Positions 34,384 to 44,222 of a stretch of DNA of 64,000 bases are shown here, piece after piece (position 1 is the first letter of the stretch; every line of letters starts with the position of its first letter). Source of the stretch: Vibrio maerlii (GTDB lineage: Bacteria; Pseudomonadota; Gammaproteobacteria; Enterobacterales; Vibrionaceae); the NCBI RefSeq assembly GCF_003415655.1, contig NZ_QRHC01000011.1:1-64000 (forward strand), given 5' to 3'. The notes below the pieces were generated by a model. It was given only the letters and a program-made list of their open reading frames with translations, made no database searches and had not been told where the DNA came from. The position numbers and the translations under genes were made by a program.

Positions 34384-36945
34384 GTGAAAGCCGCACAAAA
34401 ACACACTCCGATGATGCAACAGTACCTCAAGCTCAAGGCAGAAAACCCAGAGATTCTGCTTTTTTATCGCATGGGAGACTTCTATGAGTTGTTCTACGAT
34501 GATGCTAAACGTGCTTCACAATTACTCGATATCTCACTGACTAAACGTGGTGCATCGGCAGGGGAGCCTATCCCTATGGCAGGTGTTCCGTTCCACGCCG
34601 TTGAAGGCTACCTTGCTAAGTTGGTTCAGTTAGGTGAGTCTGTCGCGATATGTGAGCAGGTTGGAGACCCTGCCACTAGCAAGGGGCCTGTTGAGCGCAA
34701 GGTTGTCCGTATTGTGACTCCAGGTACCGTGACCGATGAAGCTTTGCTTTCTGAGCGAGTCGATAACTTAATAGCTGCCATCTACCAGCACGGTGATAAG
34801 TTTGGTTATGCGACTCTAGACATCACCTCTGGCCGCTTTCAACTTTGCGAGCCAGAGACTGAAGAAGCGATGGCTGCCGAGTTGCAGCGTACTTCCCCAC
34901 GAGAGCTTTTGTTCCCGGAAGACTTTGCTGCGGTGCAATTGATGGCGTCACGCAATGGCAATCGTCGCCGCCCTGAATGGGAATTTGAGCTAGAGACGGC
35001 CAAGCAACAGTTAAACCAGCAATTTGGTACGCGAGACTTAGTTGGTTTTGGCGTTGAGCACGCAAAACTAGGATTGTGCGCAGCAGGCTGTTTGATTCAG
35101 TACGTAAAAGACACACAGAAAACAGCACTGCCCCACATTCGCTCTTTGACGTTTGATCGCCAAGATCATTCGGTCATCCTTGATGCCGCTACTCGCCGCA
35201 ATCTTGAGATCACACAAAACCTAGCTGGCGGCTATGAGAACACCCTTGCCGAGGTACTCGATCATACGGCAACACCAATGGGCAGCCGTATGCTTAAGCG
35301 CTGGCTGCACCAACCTATGCGCGACCACAACACGCTGAATCATCGCCTAGATTCGATCACTGAGCTCAAAGAGGAAGGTGGCTATGTCGATCTTCAGCCA
35401 GTATTAAAGCAGATTGGTGACATTGAACGTATCCTTGCTCGCCTTGCATTGCGCTCTGCTAGACCTCGTGATCTGGCCAAGCTTCGCCACGCGATGCAGC
35501 AACTGCCTGATCTTAAGGTCATCATGGAATCTGCTGAGCAACCCTACCTTCAAAAGCTTGCAAAGTACGCACTGCCAATCGATGAGGTGTGTGAACTACT
35601 AGAACATGCGATTAAAGAGAACCCACCGGTTGTCATTCGTGACGGTGGCGTTATTGCCAAAGGCTACAGCGCAGAACTCGATGAGTGGCGAGACCTCGCT
35701 GATGGTGCAACCGAGTTTCTTGAAAAAATGGAAGCTGACGAGCGCGAACGCCATGGTATTGATACGCTCAAGGTTGGCTACAACGCCGTTCATGGCTTCT
35801 TTATCCAGGTAAGCCGTGGGCAGAGCCACCTTGTGCCACCTCACTATGTACGCCGTCAAACATTGAAGAACGCGGAACGCTACATTATTCCAGAGCTTAA
35901 AGAGCATGAAGACAAGGTGCTCAACTCCAAATCAAAGGCGTTGGCGATAGAGAAGAAGCTATGGGAAGAGCTGTTCGACCTGCTGCTTCCTCACCTCGAG
36001 GCCCTACAAAACGTGGCGTCTGCCGTTTCTCAGCTAGACGTTCTACAAAACTTCGCTGAGCGTGCCGAAACCCTAGACTACAGTCGCCCAACGCTTTCTA
36101 CTGAAGCTGGCATCCATATCCAAAATGGTCGCCACCCTGTGGTTGAACAAGTGATGGATGAACCTTTCATTGCCAACCCAATTGAGCTCAATACTGACCG
36201 TAAGATGCTGATCATTACCGGTCCAAACATGGGTGGTAAATCGACTTATATGCGTCAAACAGCGCTTATCACGCTTATGGCACATATTGGTTGTTACGTC
36301 CCTGCTGAGTCTGCAGTTATAGGCTCGACTGACCGAATATTCACGCGTATTGGTGCTTCGGACGACCTTGCATCAGGTCGCTCAACCTTCATGGTAGAGA
36401 TGACTGAAACCGCGAATATTCTACACAACGCAACACCAAATAGCTTAGTACTGATGGATGAGATTGGTCGTGGTACGAGCACCTACGACGGTCTATCACT
36501 CGCTTGGGCAAGTGCTGAATGGCTAGCGAATAGCATTGGTGCAATGACGCTGTTTGCGACTCACTACTTCGAACTGACGGAACTACCAAACCAGATTAAG
36601 CACCTAGCCAATGTTCACCTTGATGCGGTTGAACACGGTGACAGTATTGCCTTCATGCACGCTGTTCAAGAAGGTGCAGCCAGTAAGTCTTATGGCCTTG
36701 CTGTCGCCGGGTTAGCTGGCGTACCAAAGGCGGTCATCAAGAACGCGCGTACTAAGCTAAATCAATTGGAAGCATTGGGTAGCAGTAATGATACGCCTCA
36801 ACCAAGCAAGGTCGATATTGCCAATCAACTAAGCCTAATTCCAGAGCCAACAGAAGTTGAGCAAGCGCTCGCGGAGATAGACCCAGACGACCTAACGCCA
36901 CGTCAGGCACTGGAAGCCTTGTATCGCCTAAAACAGATGCTTTAA
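34384..36945 (+). CDS. mutS: DNA mismatch repair protein MutS
   Basis: Recognises mispairs and starts MutL/MutH repair. The 853 residues equal E. coli MutS. The mismatch-wedging motif RMGDFYELF places the key phenylalanine at F33. The core, clamp and ATPase domains follow, with Walker A GPNMGGKST, Walker B VLMDEIGRGTST and the C-terminal tetramerisation tail DLTPRQALEALYRLKQML. The start is GTG at 34384 with only a weak ribosome binding site; the conserved HTPMMQQYL follows. It is divergent from pncC. rpoS, its usual Vibrio neighbour, is absent, and parC lies downstream instead. Confidence 0.98.
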   Translation: MKAAQKHTPMMQQYLKLKAENPEILLFYRMGDFYELFYDDAKRASQLLDISLTKRGASAGEPIPMAGVPFHAVEGYLAKLVQLGESVAICEQVGDPATSKGPVERKVVRIVTPGTVTDEALLSERVDNLIAAIYQHGDKFGYATLDITSGRFQLCEPETEEAMAAELQRTSPRELLFPEDFAAVQLMASRNGNRRRPEWEFELETAKQQLNQQFGTRDLVGFGVEHAKLGLCAAGCLIQYVKDTQKTALPHIRSLTFDRQDHSVILDAATRRNLEITQNLAGGYENTLAEVLDHTATPMGSRMLKRWLHQPMRDHNTLNHRLDSITELKEEGGYVDLQPVLKQIGDIERILARLALRSARPRDLAKLRHAMQQLPDLKVIMESAEQPYLQKLAKYALPIDEVCELLEHAIKENPPVVIRDGGVIAKGYSAELDEWRDLADGATEFLEKMEADERERHGIDTLKVGYNAVHGFFIQVSRGQSHLVPPHYVRRQTLKNAERYIIPELKEHEDKVLNSKSKALAIEKKLWEELFDLLLPHLEALQNVASAVSQLDVLQNFAERAETLDYSRPTLSTEAGIHIQNGRHPVVEQVMDEPFIANPIELNTDRKMLIITGPNMGGKSTYMRQTALITLMAHIGCYVPAESAVIGSTDRIFTRIGASDDLASGRSTFMVEMTETANILHNATPNSLVLMDEIGRGTSTYDGLSLAWASAEWLANSIGAMTLFATHYFELTELPNQIKHLANVHLDAVEHGDSIAFMHAVQEGAASKSYGLAVAGLAGVPKAVIKNARTKLNQLEALGSSNDTPQPSKVDIANQLSLIPEPTEVEQALAEIDPDDLTPRQALEALYRLKQML

Positions 36946-37000
36946 GCCTCTATCACCTATAATCTGTTACCTTTAGGACGAAGTCCGTTCTTTATATAAA

Positions 37001-37036
37001 ACAAAGCCAGCTCATGTGAGCTGGCTTTGTAATTTT
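37001..37036. terminator. Bidirectional terminator between mutS and parC
   Basis: ACAAAGCCAGCTCA and TGAGCTGGCTTTGT form a nearly continuous 14-bp palindrome. AATTTTT follows on the plus strand and TTTTA on the minus, so it can end both mutS and parC transcripts. Confidence 0.88.
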
Positions 37037-37057
37037 TGAGAGGCTAATACCGAGAAG

Positions 37058-39322
37058 TTACTCTTCGGTTTTCTCGTCGCCATCAATCTCAATGCGGGTC
37101 ACACGCTGTAGACCTCTTGGTAGCAAGCCACCACGACGACCACGTTCACCGCGGAAGTTTTCAAGATCTGAAGGCTTAAGACCTAGTTTACGCTTGCCTG
37201 CATATAGCGTTAGAGACACGCCTTGCGGTATCGACATCAAGTGAGAAACAAACTCTTCACGTGCTTTCGACTTCGCAGCAGGAATGTTGATGATCTTGTT
37301 ACCCTTACCTTTGCCTAATTGAGGCAAGTCTTTGATTGGGAACATCAGCATACGACCCTGGTTGGTTATCGCTAGGATCTCATCCGAGTCGAGGTCACCA
37401 ATCACTTGTGGTTGCATGATCTCTGAGGCTTCTGGCAGGTTCACCAACGCCTTACCGTTACGGTTCTTCGATAGTAGGTCTGCCCCCTTACATACAAAGC
37501 CATAACCAGCGTCAGAACCTACTAACCAAAGTTGTTGTTCTTCACCCATGATCACTTGCTTCACCGAAGTGCCCGCATTGATGTTTAAGCGGCCAGTAAT
37601 CGGCTCACCCTGACTACGTGCGGATGGTAAGGTGTGCGATTCAAGCGAATAGCTTCGTCCATCACTGCCCAGGAAAACAGCAGGCTGATTACTCTTACCG
37701 CGAGCATGAGCAAGGTACTTATCACCAGACTTGTAGTTCAAGCCTTCGGCGTCAACGTCATGGCCCTTCGCATGACGAATCCAACCTTTCTCAGAAAGCA
37801 CAACGGTAATAGGTTCGCTTGGTACTAGGTCACGTTCAGTGAGCGCTTTTGCTTCTGCACGTTCCACCAGTGGAGAGCGACGCTCATCACCGTATTTCTC
37901 TGCATCGGCTTGGATTTCTTTCTTGATCAGTGTGTTTAGACGACGTTCTGAGCCCAAGATCTTTTCAAGTTTCTCGCGCTCTTTTTCTAGTTCGTCTTGC
38001 TCACCGCGGATCTTCATCTCTTCCAGTTTTGCAAGGTGACGAAGCTTGGTATCTAGGATCGCGTCCGCTTGAATATCTGTGATACCAAAGCGTTCCATTA
38101 GGACAGCTTTTGGTTCATCTTCAGTTCGGATAATCTCAATCACTTCATCAAGGTTGAGGTAAGCAACCAACAAACCTTCTAAGATGTGTAAGCGAGCTAG
38201 AACCTTATCTAGACGAGTCTGCAAACGACGGCGCACCGTAGCACGGCGAAACTCAATCCACTCAGCAAGGATTTGTACTAGGCCTTTCACCTGTGGGCGA
38301 TTGTCTAAACCAATCATGTTTAGGTTTACACGGAAGTTTTTCTCAAGATCCGTCGAAGCGAACAGGTGGTTCATTAGTTGATCACAATCGATACGATTTG
38401 AGCGAGGTACAATCACGATACGAGTTGGGTTCTCATGATCCGACTCATCACGAAGATCGTCAACCATAGGAAGCTTCTTAGCACGCATCTGATTGGCAAT
38501 CTGTTCAAGCAGCTTAGCACCCGACACTTGATGCGGAAGCGCGGTTATCACGACGTCTGAACCTTCTTTGTGCCATACAGCCCGCATCTTCACACTGCCG
38601 CGACCAGTACGGTAGATCTTCTCAAGATCGGCACGTGGTGAGATGATTTCCGCTTCTGTTGGGTAATCCGGGCCCTGAACATATTGCATGAGATCAGGCA
38701 GTTCAGATTTTGGATGATCAATCAGGTGAACAGCCGCATCCGCCACTTCTTTCACGTTATGTGGCGGAATGTCTGTTGCCATACCAACGGCGATACCTGT
38801 AACACCGTTCAAAAGGATGTGTGGTAGACGCGCAGGCAGCATTTGAGGCTCTTTCATCGTGCCATCAAAGTTAGGCTGCCATTCAACCGTGCCCTGCCCT
38901 AGCTCGCCAAGTAGTACTTCTGCGAACTTAGACAGTTTAGATTCGGTATAACGCATGGCTGCGAATGATTTCGGATCGTCCGGTGCACCCCAGTTACCCT
39001 GACCATCTACCAACGGGTAGCGGTAAGAAAACGGCTGCGCCATCAATACCATCGCTTCGTAACACGCTGAATCACCGTGAGGATGGTATTTACCCAACAC
39101 GTCACCCACGGTACGTGCAGATTTTTTGTATTTTGCCGATGCAGAGAGGCCTAGCTCAGACATCGCATAAATAATACGACGCTGTACCGGCTTAAGACCA
39201 TCGCCAATGTATGGCAGAGCACGGTCCATAATTACGTACATCGAGTAGTTTAGATAAGCGTCTTCGGTGAACTTGCGCATTGGCAGCTGTTCAATGCCAT
39301 CATAAGTGATTTCGTTAGACAT
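37058..39322 (-). CDS. parC: DNA topoisomerase IV subunit A
   Basis: Breakage-rejoining subunit of topoisomerase IV, which decatenates daughter chromosomes. The 754 residues include the winged-helix active-site region (catalytic tyrosine in MRYTESKLSKFAEVLL near residue 124) and C-terminal beta-propeller blades. The quinolone-determining positions are S85 and E89 in YHPHGDSACYEA, the susceptible-type residues. It lies 6 bases after parE, a two-gene unit. Confidence 0.98.
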   Translation of the reverse strand: MSNEITYDGIEQLPMRKFTEDAYLNYSMYVIMDRALPYIGDGLKPVQRRIIYAMSELGLSASAKYKKSARTVGDVLGKYHPHGDSACYEAMVLMAQPFSYRYPLVDGQGNWGAPDDPKSFAAMRYTESKLSKFAEVLLGELGQGTVEWQPNFDGTMKEPQMLPARLPHILLNGVTGIAVGMATDIPPHNVKEVADAAVHLIDHPKSELPDLMQYVQGPDYPTEAEIISPRADLEKIYRTGRGSVKMRAVWHKEGSDVVITALPHQVSGAKLLEQIANQMRAKKLPMVDDLRDESDHENPTRIVIVPRSNRIDCDQLMNHLFASTDLEKNFRVNLNMIGLDNRPQVKGLVQILAEWIEFRRATVRRRLQTRLDKVLARLHILEGLLVAYLNLDEVIEIIRTEDEPKAVLMERFGITDIQADAILDTKLRHLAKLEEMKIRGEQDELEKEREKLEKILGSERRLNTLIKKEIQADAEKYGDERRSPLVERAEAKALTERDLVPSEPITVVLSEKGWIRHAKGHDVDAEGLNYKSGDKYLAHARGKSNQPAVFLGSDGRSYSLESHTLPSARSQGEPITGRLNINAGTSVKQVIMGEEQQLWLVGSDAGYGFVCKGADLLSKNRNGKALVNLPEASEIMQPQVIGDLDSDEILAITNQGRMLMFPIKDLPQLGKGKGNKIINIPAAKSKAREEFVSHLMSIPQGVSLTLYAGKRKLGLKPSDLENFRGERGRRGGLLPRGLQRVTRIEIDGDEKTEE

Positions 39323-39328
39323 TAATTC

Positions 39329-41209
39329 TTATACCTCTGCCATGTCGCCATTGCTTTGTAGCCAAGTACGGCGGTCATCCGCACGTTTCTTGCCTAGTAG
39401 CATGTCCATCATTTCGTTGGTCGCTTCATCATCATCGATAGTCAGCTGTACCAAGCGACGGGTATTAGGATCCATGGTCGTTTCACGCAATTGCAGTGGG
39501 TTCATCTCACCCAGACCTTTGAATCGCTGTACGTTGATCTTGGCTTTCTTCTTAGATAGACGCTCTAGTACGCCTTCTTTTTCGTCTTCATCCAGTGCGT
39601 AGAACACCTCTTTGCCGCAGTCGATACGATACAGTGGCGGCATAGCAACATAGATATGACCCGCTTCAACGAGAGCACGGAAGTGACGTGTGAATAGCGC
39701 ACAGAGTAGCGTTGCGATGTGAAGACCATCCGAGTCCGCATCGGCAAGGATACAGATCTTACCGTAACGCAGGGTTTCTAGATTATCGCTGTCAGGGTCA
39801 ATACCCAGAGCAACCGAGATGTCGTGAACCTCTTGCGATGCAAGTACTTGGTCTGCAGCGACTTCCCATGTATTTAGGATCTTACCACGCAGTGGCATCA
39901 CTGCTTGGAACTCACGATCGCGAGCTTGCTTAGCAGAACCGCCCGCCGAGTCACCCTCCACGAAGAAAATTTCAGTGCGGCTCAGATCTTGTTGAGAACA
40001 GTCTGTCAGCTTACCCGGTAGTGCCGGGCCAGAAGCGACCTTCTTACGCACCACTTTCTTGCTCGCACGCATACGACGGTGCGCATTGGCGATACACGCT
40101 TCTGCGAGCAGTTCTGCAAGCTGTGGTTTCTCATTCAGCCATAGGCTGAAGGCATCTTTAACCACGCCAGAAACGAACGCTGCGGTTTGACGCGATGAGA
40201 GACGTTCTTTGGTTTGGCCAGCAAACTGCGGGTCTTGCATCTTCACTGATAGCACGTATGAGCAGCGATCAAATACATCATCACCGGTTAGCTTCACACC
40301 ACGTGGTAGCATATTGCGGAATTCACAGAACTCACGAATTGCATCAAGCAGACCTTGGCGCAGACCATTAACGTGCGTACCACCTTGAGCGGTCGGGATA
40401 AGGTTTACGTAGCTTTCAGTGATCATCTCGCCGCCTTCCGGCTGCCAAATCACAGCCCAAGTCGCCGCTTCTGTTTCAGCAGAAAACTCACCCGTGAATG
40501 GGCTCTCAGGCAATACTGGGTAGCCCTTTACACCTTCAGCAAGGTAATCTTTCAGGCCATCTTCGTAGTACCAACGGTGATCATTGTTGTTCACTTTATC
40601 GGTAAAAGTGATCTCAAGGCCTGGGCACAGTACTGCTTTTGCTCTTAGGTTATTCACTAGACGTGTAACCGAGAAGTTCCCCGAATCGAAGTAGCTGGTA
40701 TCTGGCCAGAAGTGAACGCTCGTACCTTTGTTACGGCGACCACAAGTACCAGTCACAGTCAGTTCTTCTACCTTATTACCGTTCTCAAAAGCCATTTCAT
40801 ACACTTGGCCTTCACGGCGCACAGTGACCTCAACACGCTTAGATAGGGCGTTAACGACCGAGATACCTACACCGTGTAGACCACCTGAGAACTGGTAGTT
40901 CTTGTTCGAGAACTTACCACCGGCGTGCAGCTTACAGAAGATCAGCTCCACACCTGAGATTTTTTCTTCTGGGTGAATATCAACAGGCATGCCTCGACCA
41001 TCATCGATAACTTCCAACGATTGGTCAGCATGAAGAATTACTTGAACCTTAGAGGCATGTCCGGCTAGCGCTTCATCGACACTGTTATCGATAACTTCTT
41101 GGCCCAAGTGGTTTGGGCGCGCTGTATCCGTATACATCCCAGGTCTACGACGTACCGGCTCTAGGCCATTGAGGACCTCAATGGCTCCGGCATTATATTG
41201 TTCAGTCAT
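39329..41209 (-). CDS. parE: DNA topoisomerase IV subunit B
   Basis: GHKL ATPase subunit of topoisomerase IV. The 626 residues have the ATPase region (EVIDNSVDEALAGHASKV, DDGRGMPVDIH, GLHGVGISVVNALS), the transducer domain, and a TOPRIM domain with FFVEGDSAGGSAKQARDRE and ADADSDGLHI. It is directly upstream of parC. A terminator after yqiA separates it from the nudF-yqiB-cpdA-yqiA unit, so a promoter probably lies in the 203-base gap 41210-41412. Confidence 0.98.
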   Translation of the reverse strand: MTEQYNAGAIEVLNGLEPVRRRPGMYTDTARPNHLGQEVIDNSVDEALAGHASKVQVILHADQSLEVIDDGRGMPVDIHPEEKISGVELIFCKLHAGGKFSNKNYQFSGGLHGVGISVVNALSKRVEVTVRREGQVYEMAFENGNKVEELTVTGTCGRRNKGTSVHFWPDTSYFDSGNFSVTRLVNNLRAKAVLCPGLEITFTDKVNNNDHRWYYEDGLKDYLAEGVKGYPVLPESPFTGEFSAETEAATWAVIWQPEGGEMITESYVNLIPTAQGGTHVNGLRQGLLDAIREFCEFRNMLPRGVKLTGDDVFDRCSYVLSVKMQDPQFAGQTKERLSSRQTAAFVSGVVKDAFSLWLNEKPQLAELLAEACIANAHRRMRASKKVVRKKVASGPALPGKLTDCSQQDLSRTEIFFVEGDSAGGSAKQARDREFQAVMPLRGKILNTWEVAADQVLASQEVHDISVALGIDPDSDNLETLRYGKICILADADSDGLHIATLLCALFTRHFRALVEAGHIYVAMPPLYRIDCGKEVFYALDEDEKEGVLERLSKKKAKINVQRFKGLGEMNPLQLRETTMDPNTRRLVQLTIDDDEATNEMMDMLLGKKRADDRRTWLQSNGDMAEV

Positions 41210-41412
41210 AATACGGAGTTATTTCTATTTCTAATTTGAGCTTACTTTGCAGCAAATCGCGCAGGAATGATAGTCAGCAAGCCAATAATGGGAATTAGCT
41301 TCAATTGTGTGATGACGAATTGAGCAAGTCCCTGCTGCGCCTTTCTAGAAAAGCACCAACTAACTCCCGTTAATTGGTGCTCTTCGAGATTCTTGATTTG
41401 AGATTATAGCCG
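41210..41412 (-). promoter_or_regulatory. yqiA-parE intergenic region (parE promoter region)
   Basis: The 203 bases contain the yqiA terminator (41352-41381, own entry) and the sequence expected to hold the parE promoter. I could not assign -10/-35 elements confidently, and no ORF is credible. Confidence 0.3.
41352..41381 (-). terminator. Terminator after yqiA
   Basis: AGCACCAA and TTGGTGCT form an 8-bp stem, extended by TAAC/GTTA past one mismatch. On the minus strand TTTTCT follows. It lies about 30 bases after the yqiA stop. Confidence 0.75.
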
Positions 41413-41997
41413 CTAAAGCGCTAAAAACTCGATAATCTGTTTGGGGTAGCGCTCAAAGTCAACAAAGCTGTGATCGCCGCCCTCTTCTACGGTCTGTTTC
41501 GCCCCTTTGAGTTTATTAACAGCCTGACGGTAATCCAAAACCTCATCTTCGGTTTGCTGTAGCAACCAGAAGTCTTGTGGAGTTGCGATCTCAGCAACAT
41601 CCAAATCTAATAGCTCACCCATGTGCTTTTCTTCTAGAACATAGCGTTCATTGGTGTAAGGATTCACTTGTTCACCAAGGTAGTCTTGAAGCAGCTCGTA
41701 AGGTTTAATCGCAGGGTTAACCACCGCAGCTTTAAAGCCAAACAATGAGTTTAACCAAATCGATAGGTAGCCACCCAATGAACTTCCAACCAGACCGATA
41801 GTGTAGTCATCTTGGTATTTCTCTACTAGCTCCAAAAGCAGGGCTTTCGCCTCGCCGGGATAACAAGGTAGCTGTGGCGTTAAGACCTTAATATCACGAC
41901 GCTCACTTTCACAGTATGCTCTCATCACATTCGCCTTATGCGACAGTGATGAGCTGTTAAAGCCATGGATATAAAGCAATAAAGACGGTTTAGACAT
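41413..41997 (-). CDS. yqiA: Esterase YqiA
   Basis: Alpha/beta-hydrolase of the YqiA/UPF0227 family (E. coli YqiA has esterase activity on short-chain substrates). The 194 residues show the oxyanion-loop start LLYIHGFNSSSLSHK, the nucleophile elbow VGSSLGGYLS and the late histidine in EEGGDHSFVDFERY. It is 15 bases after cpdA, in the conserved nudF-yqiB-cpdA-yqiA-parE order. The natural substrate is unknown. Confidence 0.93.
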   Translation of the reverse strand: MSKPSLLLYIHGFNSSSLSHKANVMRAYCESERRDIKVLTPQLPCYPGEAKALLLELVEKYQDDYTIGLVGSSLGGYLSIWLNSLFGFKAAVVNPAIKPYELLQDYLGEQVNPYTNERYVLEEKHMGELLDLDVAEIATPQDFWLLQQTEDEVLDYRQAVNKLKGAKQTVEEGGDHSFVDFERYPKQIIEFLAL

Positions 41998-42012
41998 TAT
42001 GCTCTAGCTTCC

Positions 42013-42837
42013 TTAGTAGCCATCCGATTCAAAGTCAGGCATAAACTGATTACCCGGTAAGCGACCTACTTTCGTTTCCAATCGACCATCGGCATACAAC
42101 TCGAGCTCACGCCAGCCTGGTGACTGTTCATCAAGAGCAAAATCATCGGAGTTTGGTTTGAACTGAACACAGGTCGATGGTGTTGCAATCACTTGAACAC
42201 CCTGATGCATAGTATTGAGATCTTGATGTACATGACCACACACAACCGCTTTAACATTGTCGTGCTTATTCACTACATCCCAAAATTCATGCGCATCGTG
42301 CAAAGTATGCTGATCGAGCCACTTACTGCCCACCAGCACTGAGTGATGGTGCAGAACAACTAAACTGTGTTTATCTGGGTTCTGAGCCAATGTGTTGTCT
42401 AACAATTCGAGCTGTTCTTCTGATAAACGACCATGAGGCACGCCTTCGACTTGGCTATCTAAAAGAATCATCTGCCAATGCTCACCAAGTAATACATGTG
42501 GTTGAGCACTGATCTGTTCAGATGGAAAAACGGCATCCATGTTCATCTTAAAGTCATGGTTGCCTGGTAACCAGAAGCATTGCTTATCAAGGGGTTGAAT
42601 GCCCTTGGCAAACTTTTGGTAGGAAATGCTGGTGTGGTCTTGAGAAATGTCACCCGTTGCCAAAATGGCATCAAACTCTAGCTGCTGTGCCAAGATCTCT
42701 GCGACCACGGCTTCAAAGCTATGTTGGGTCTTCACGCTCAGCAAAGCACCATCTGTCCGCGCAAACAGATGGGTGTCTGTGATTTGAAGTAATCGAATGC
42801 TCCCCTGAGCATTACTTAATGCTGTTTCTACTTTCAA
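42013..42837 (-). CDS. cpdA: 3',5'-cyclic-AMP phosphodiesterase CpdA
   Basis: Calcineurin-like metallophosphoesterase that hydrolyses cAMP to AMP and tunes CRP activity. Metal-binding motifs are in order: QITDTHLFA, ATGDISQD, LPGNHDFK, LHHHSVL and CGHVHQDL, with the C-terminal TPSTCVQFKP. The start is TTG, giving 274 residues (275 in E. coli). No better ATG lies nearby and the frame's conserved part begins about residue 15. It is between yqiB and yqiA. Confidence 0.95.
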   Translation of the reverse strand: MKVETALSNAQGSIRLLQITDTHLFARTDGALLSVKTQHSFEAVVAEILAQQLEFDAILATGDISQDHTSISYQKFAKGIQPLDKQCFWLPGNHDFKMNMDAVFPSEQISAQPHVLLGEHWQMILLDSQVEGVPHGRLSEEQLELLDNTLAQNPDKHSLVVLHHHSVLVGSKWLDQHTLHDAHEFWDVVNKHDNVKAVVCGHVHQDLNTMHQGVQVIATPSTCVQFKPNSDDFALDEQSPGWRELELYADGRLETKVGRLPGNQFMPDFESDGY

Positions 42838-42869
42838 TTCAAAAACCTAAATTCTACGTTTAACCCAAT

Positions 42870-43313
42870 TTACTCAAACATAATTGGCGCTCGGCTGATT
42901 CCATTCTTTAAGCAAAAAGTTAACCAATCGCTTAGGAACTGGTTGGTCTGAAATTTTTCATCTTTTTGCATCATACGAGTATTTGGATAGTCGTATCTCG
43001 CTTTCACTTGCGATAATTGATTACTTGAGCGCACCTCTGCGACTCGAGCATCGTGATATAGCCTGACAGACATTCGCGGTAGTGGAAACACTGGAAGCTC
43101 ATCACTCTGACATATATCGACAAGAGTTGTGTATTTTGTGACTTCTTCCACACATAATTGATATGTTACATTCACAACCTGATAACAGCGAACATCCCCT
43201 ACTTCCGCATGAGCAGGTAATAGTGCGTTTAACTTAGCGTAATTGGTCTCGTAAATTCTCATTAGACCTGCTAAATCAACATGATACGGTTTTTTCGCTG
43301 CTAGTTGTGTCAT
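42870..43313 (-). CDS. yqiB: DUF1249 family protein YqiB
   Basis: Uncharacterised family, always found between nudF and cpdA in enterobacteria and vibrios. The 147 residues carry the family pattern: an N-terminal LAGLMRIYETNYAKLNALLP, a central VTYQLCVEEVTKYT, the LPRMSVRLYHDARVAEV segment, and a C-terminal KFQTNQFLSDWLTFCL. No function can be deduced. It starts 7 bases after nudF, so it is co-transcribed. Confidence 0.92.
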   Translation of the reverse strand: MTQLAAKKPYHVDLAGLMRIYETNYAKLNALLPAHAEVGDVRCYQVVNVTYQLCVEEVTKYTTLVDICQSDELPVFPLPRMSVRLYHDARVAEVRSSNQLSQVKARYDYPNTRMMQKDEKFQTNQFLSDWLTFCLKNGISRAPIMFE

Positions 43314-43320
43314 CGTTCTG

Positions 43321-43950
43321 CTAGCCTTGCCATTCGGATTGTAACTTTTGATAGTTAAGCTCTAACCATTGGAGTGCAATAATTGAGGCGCCATTCTCAA
43401 ACTTGCCGTCTTCTACCCATTGATAAGCTTGTTGACGTGAGACTACGTGTACCTGAATATCCTCGTTTTCATATTCAAGGCCGTAGATTCCACCGGCGTT
43501 GCTGCTATCGACTTGGCCTACAAATACATCGAGCTTTTCAGAGCAGCCACCAGAAGATGGATAGAAAGAGGTAATCTTAGCTAAGTCGCCCACTTCTAAA
43601 CCCGCTTCTTCTACTGCCTCACGACGAGCCACTTGCTCAGCGCTCTCGTCGGTATCAATAATGCCGGCCACAATTTCCAACTGCCACGGATTATCATGCT
43701 CTAGTGCACCGACTCGAACCTGTTCAATCAGCACCACTTCATCGCGGATTGGATCATATGGTAGCATCGCTACTGCGTGTCCACGCTCAAACAGCTCTCG
43801 TTCAACCGGCTCACTCCAGCCACCAGCAAATAGTCTATGCTTAAAACGGTACTTCACCATTTGAAAGAAGCCTTGAAAGACAGTCTCTTTTGAGATTATT
43901 TCTACATCCTTTGCAGTAAACTGCGAGGTTTGGTTGTCTGTCTGTGGCAT
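43321..43950 (-). CDS. nudF: ADP-ribose pyrophosphatase NudF
   Basis: Nudix hydrolase that splits ADP-ribose to AMP and ribose 5-phosphate. The 209 residues (E. coli 209) have the Nudix box G-x5-E-x7-REAVEEAGL (from GIIDTDESAEQVARR) and the N-terminal dimerisation strand region. The ATG is preceded by AGAGGACG. It is the first gene of nudF-yqiB-cpdA-yqiA and divergent from tolC, as in E. coli. Confidence 0.96.
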   Translation of the reverse strand: MPQTDNQTSQFTAKDVEIISKETVFQGFFQMVKYRFKHRLFAGGWSEPVERELFERGHAVAMLPYDPIRDEVVLIEQVRVGALEHDNPWQLEIVAGIIDTDESAEQVARREAVEEAGLEVGDLAKITSFYPSSGGCSEKLDVFVGQVDSSNAGGIYGLEYENEDIQVHVVSRQQAYQWVEDGKFENGASIIALQWLELNYQKLQSEWQG

Positions 43951-44222
43951 ATCGTCCTCTTAAGCAAAAGATTGCATGCTGATATAATGTACAACTATTA
44001 ATAAATGAGTAATCTCACATTCTACTCATTGTAGATGGATACTACCAAGCATGATATTCAACTATTTATGTGACTCTTACAAAATTTTTTGAATCATCTT
44101 TGTTGATATTGCACAAAATGAACAATTTAGAGTAAAAAACGGTAAAGTTGCGGATGAATAACCAACAAGTTAGGTTACACTCTCCAACAGTCACCTTTAT
44201 TGAATCCAGCAGGAATAGGACA
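43951..44222. promoter_or_regulatory. Divergent nudF/tolC intergenic region
   Basis: The 272 bases contain promoters for nudF and tolC. A weak plus-strand candidate is TTGATA with TTTAGA 17 bases later (about 44103-44131). The tolC frame is open through part of this region without similarity. No other element is convincing. Confidence 0.3.

Noticed and set aside
34823..36589. Antisense ORFs within mutS
   Set aside because: Shadow frames opposite an intact, full-length mutS.
37058..39322. Quinolone-resistance substitution in ParC
   Set aside because: Residues 85 and 89 are S and E, the susceptible-type residues.
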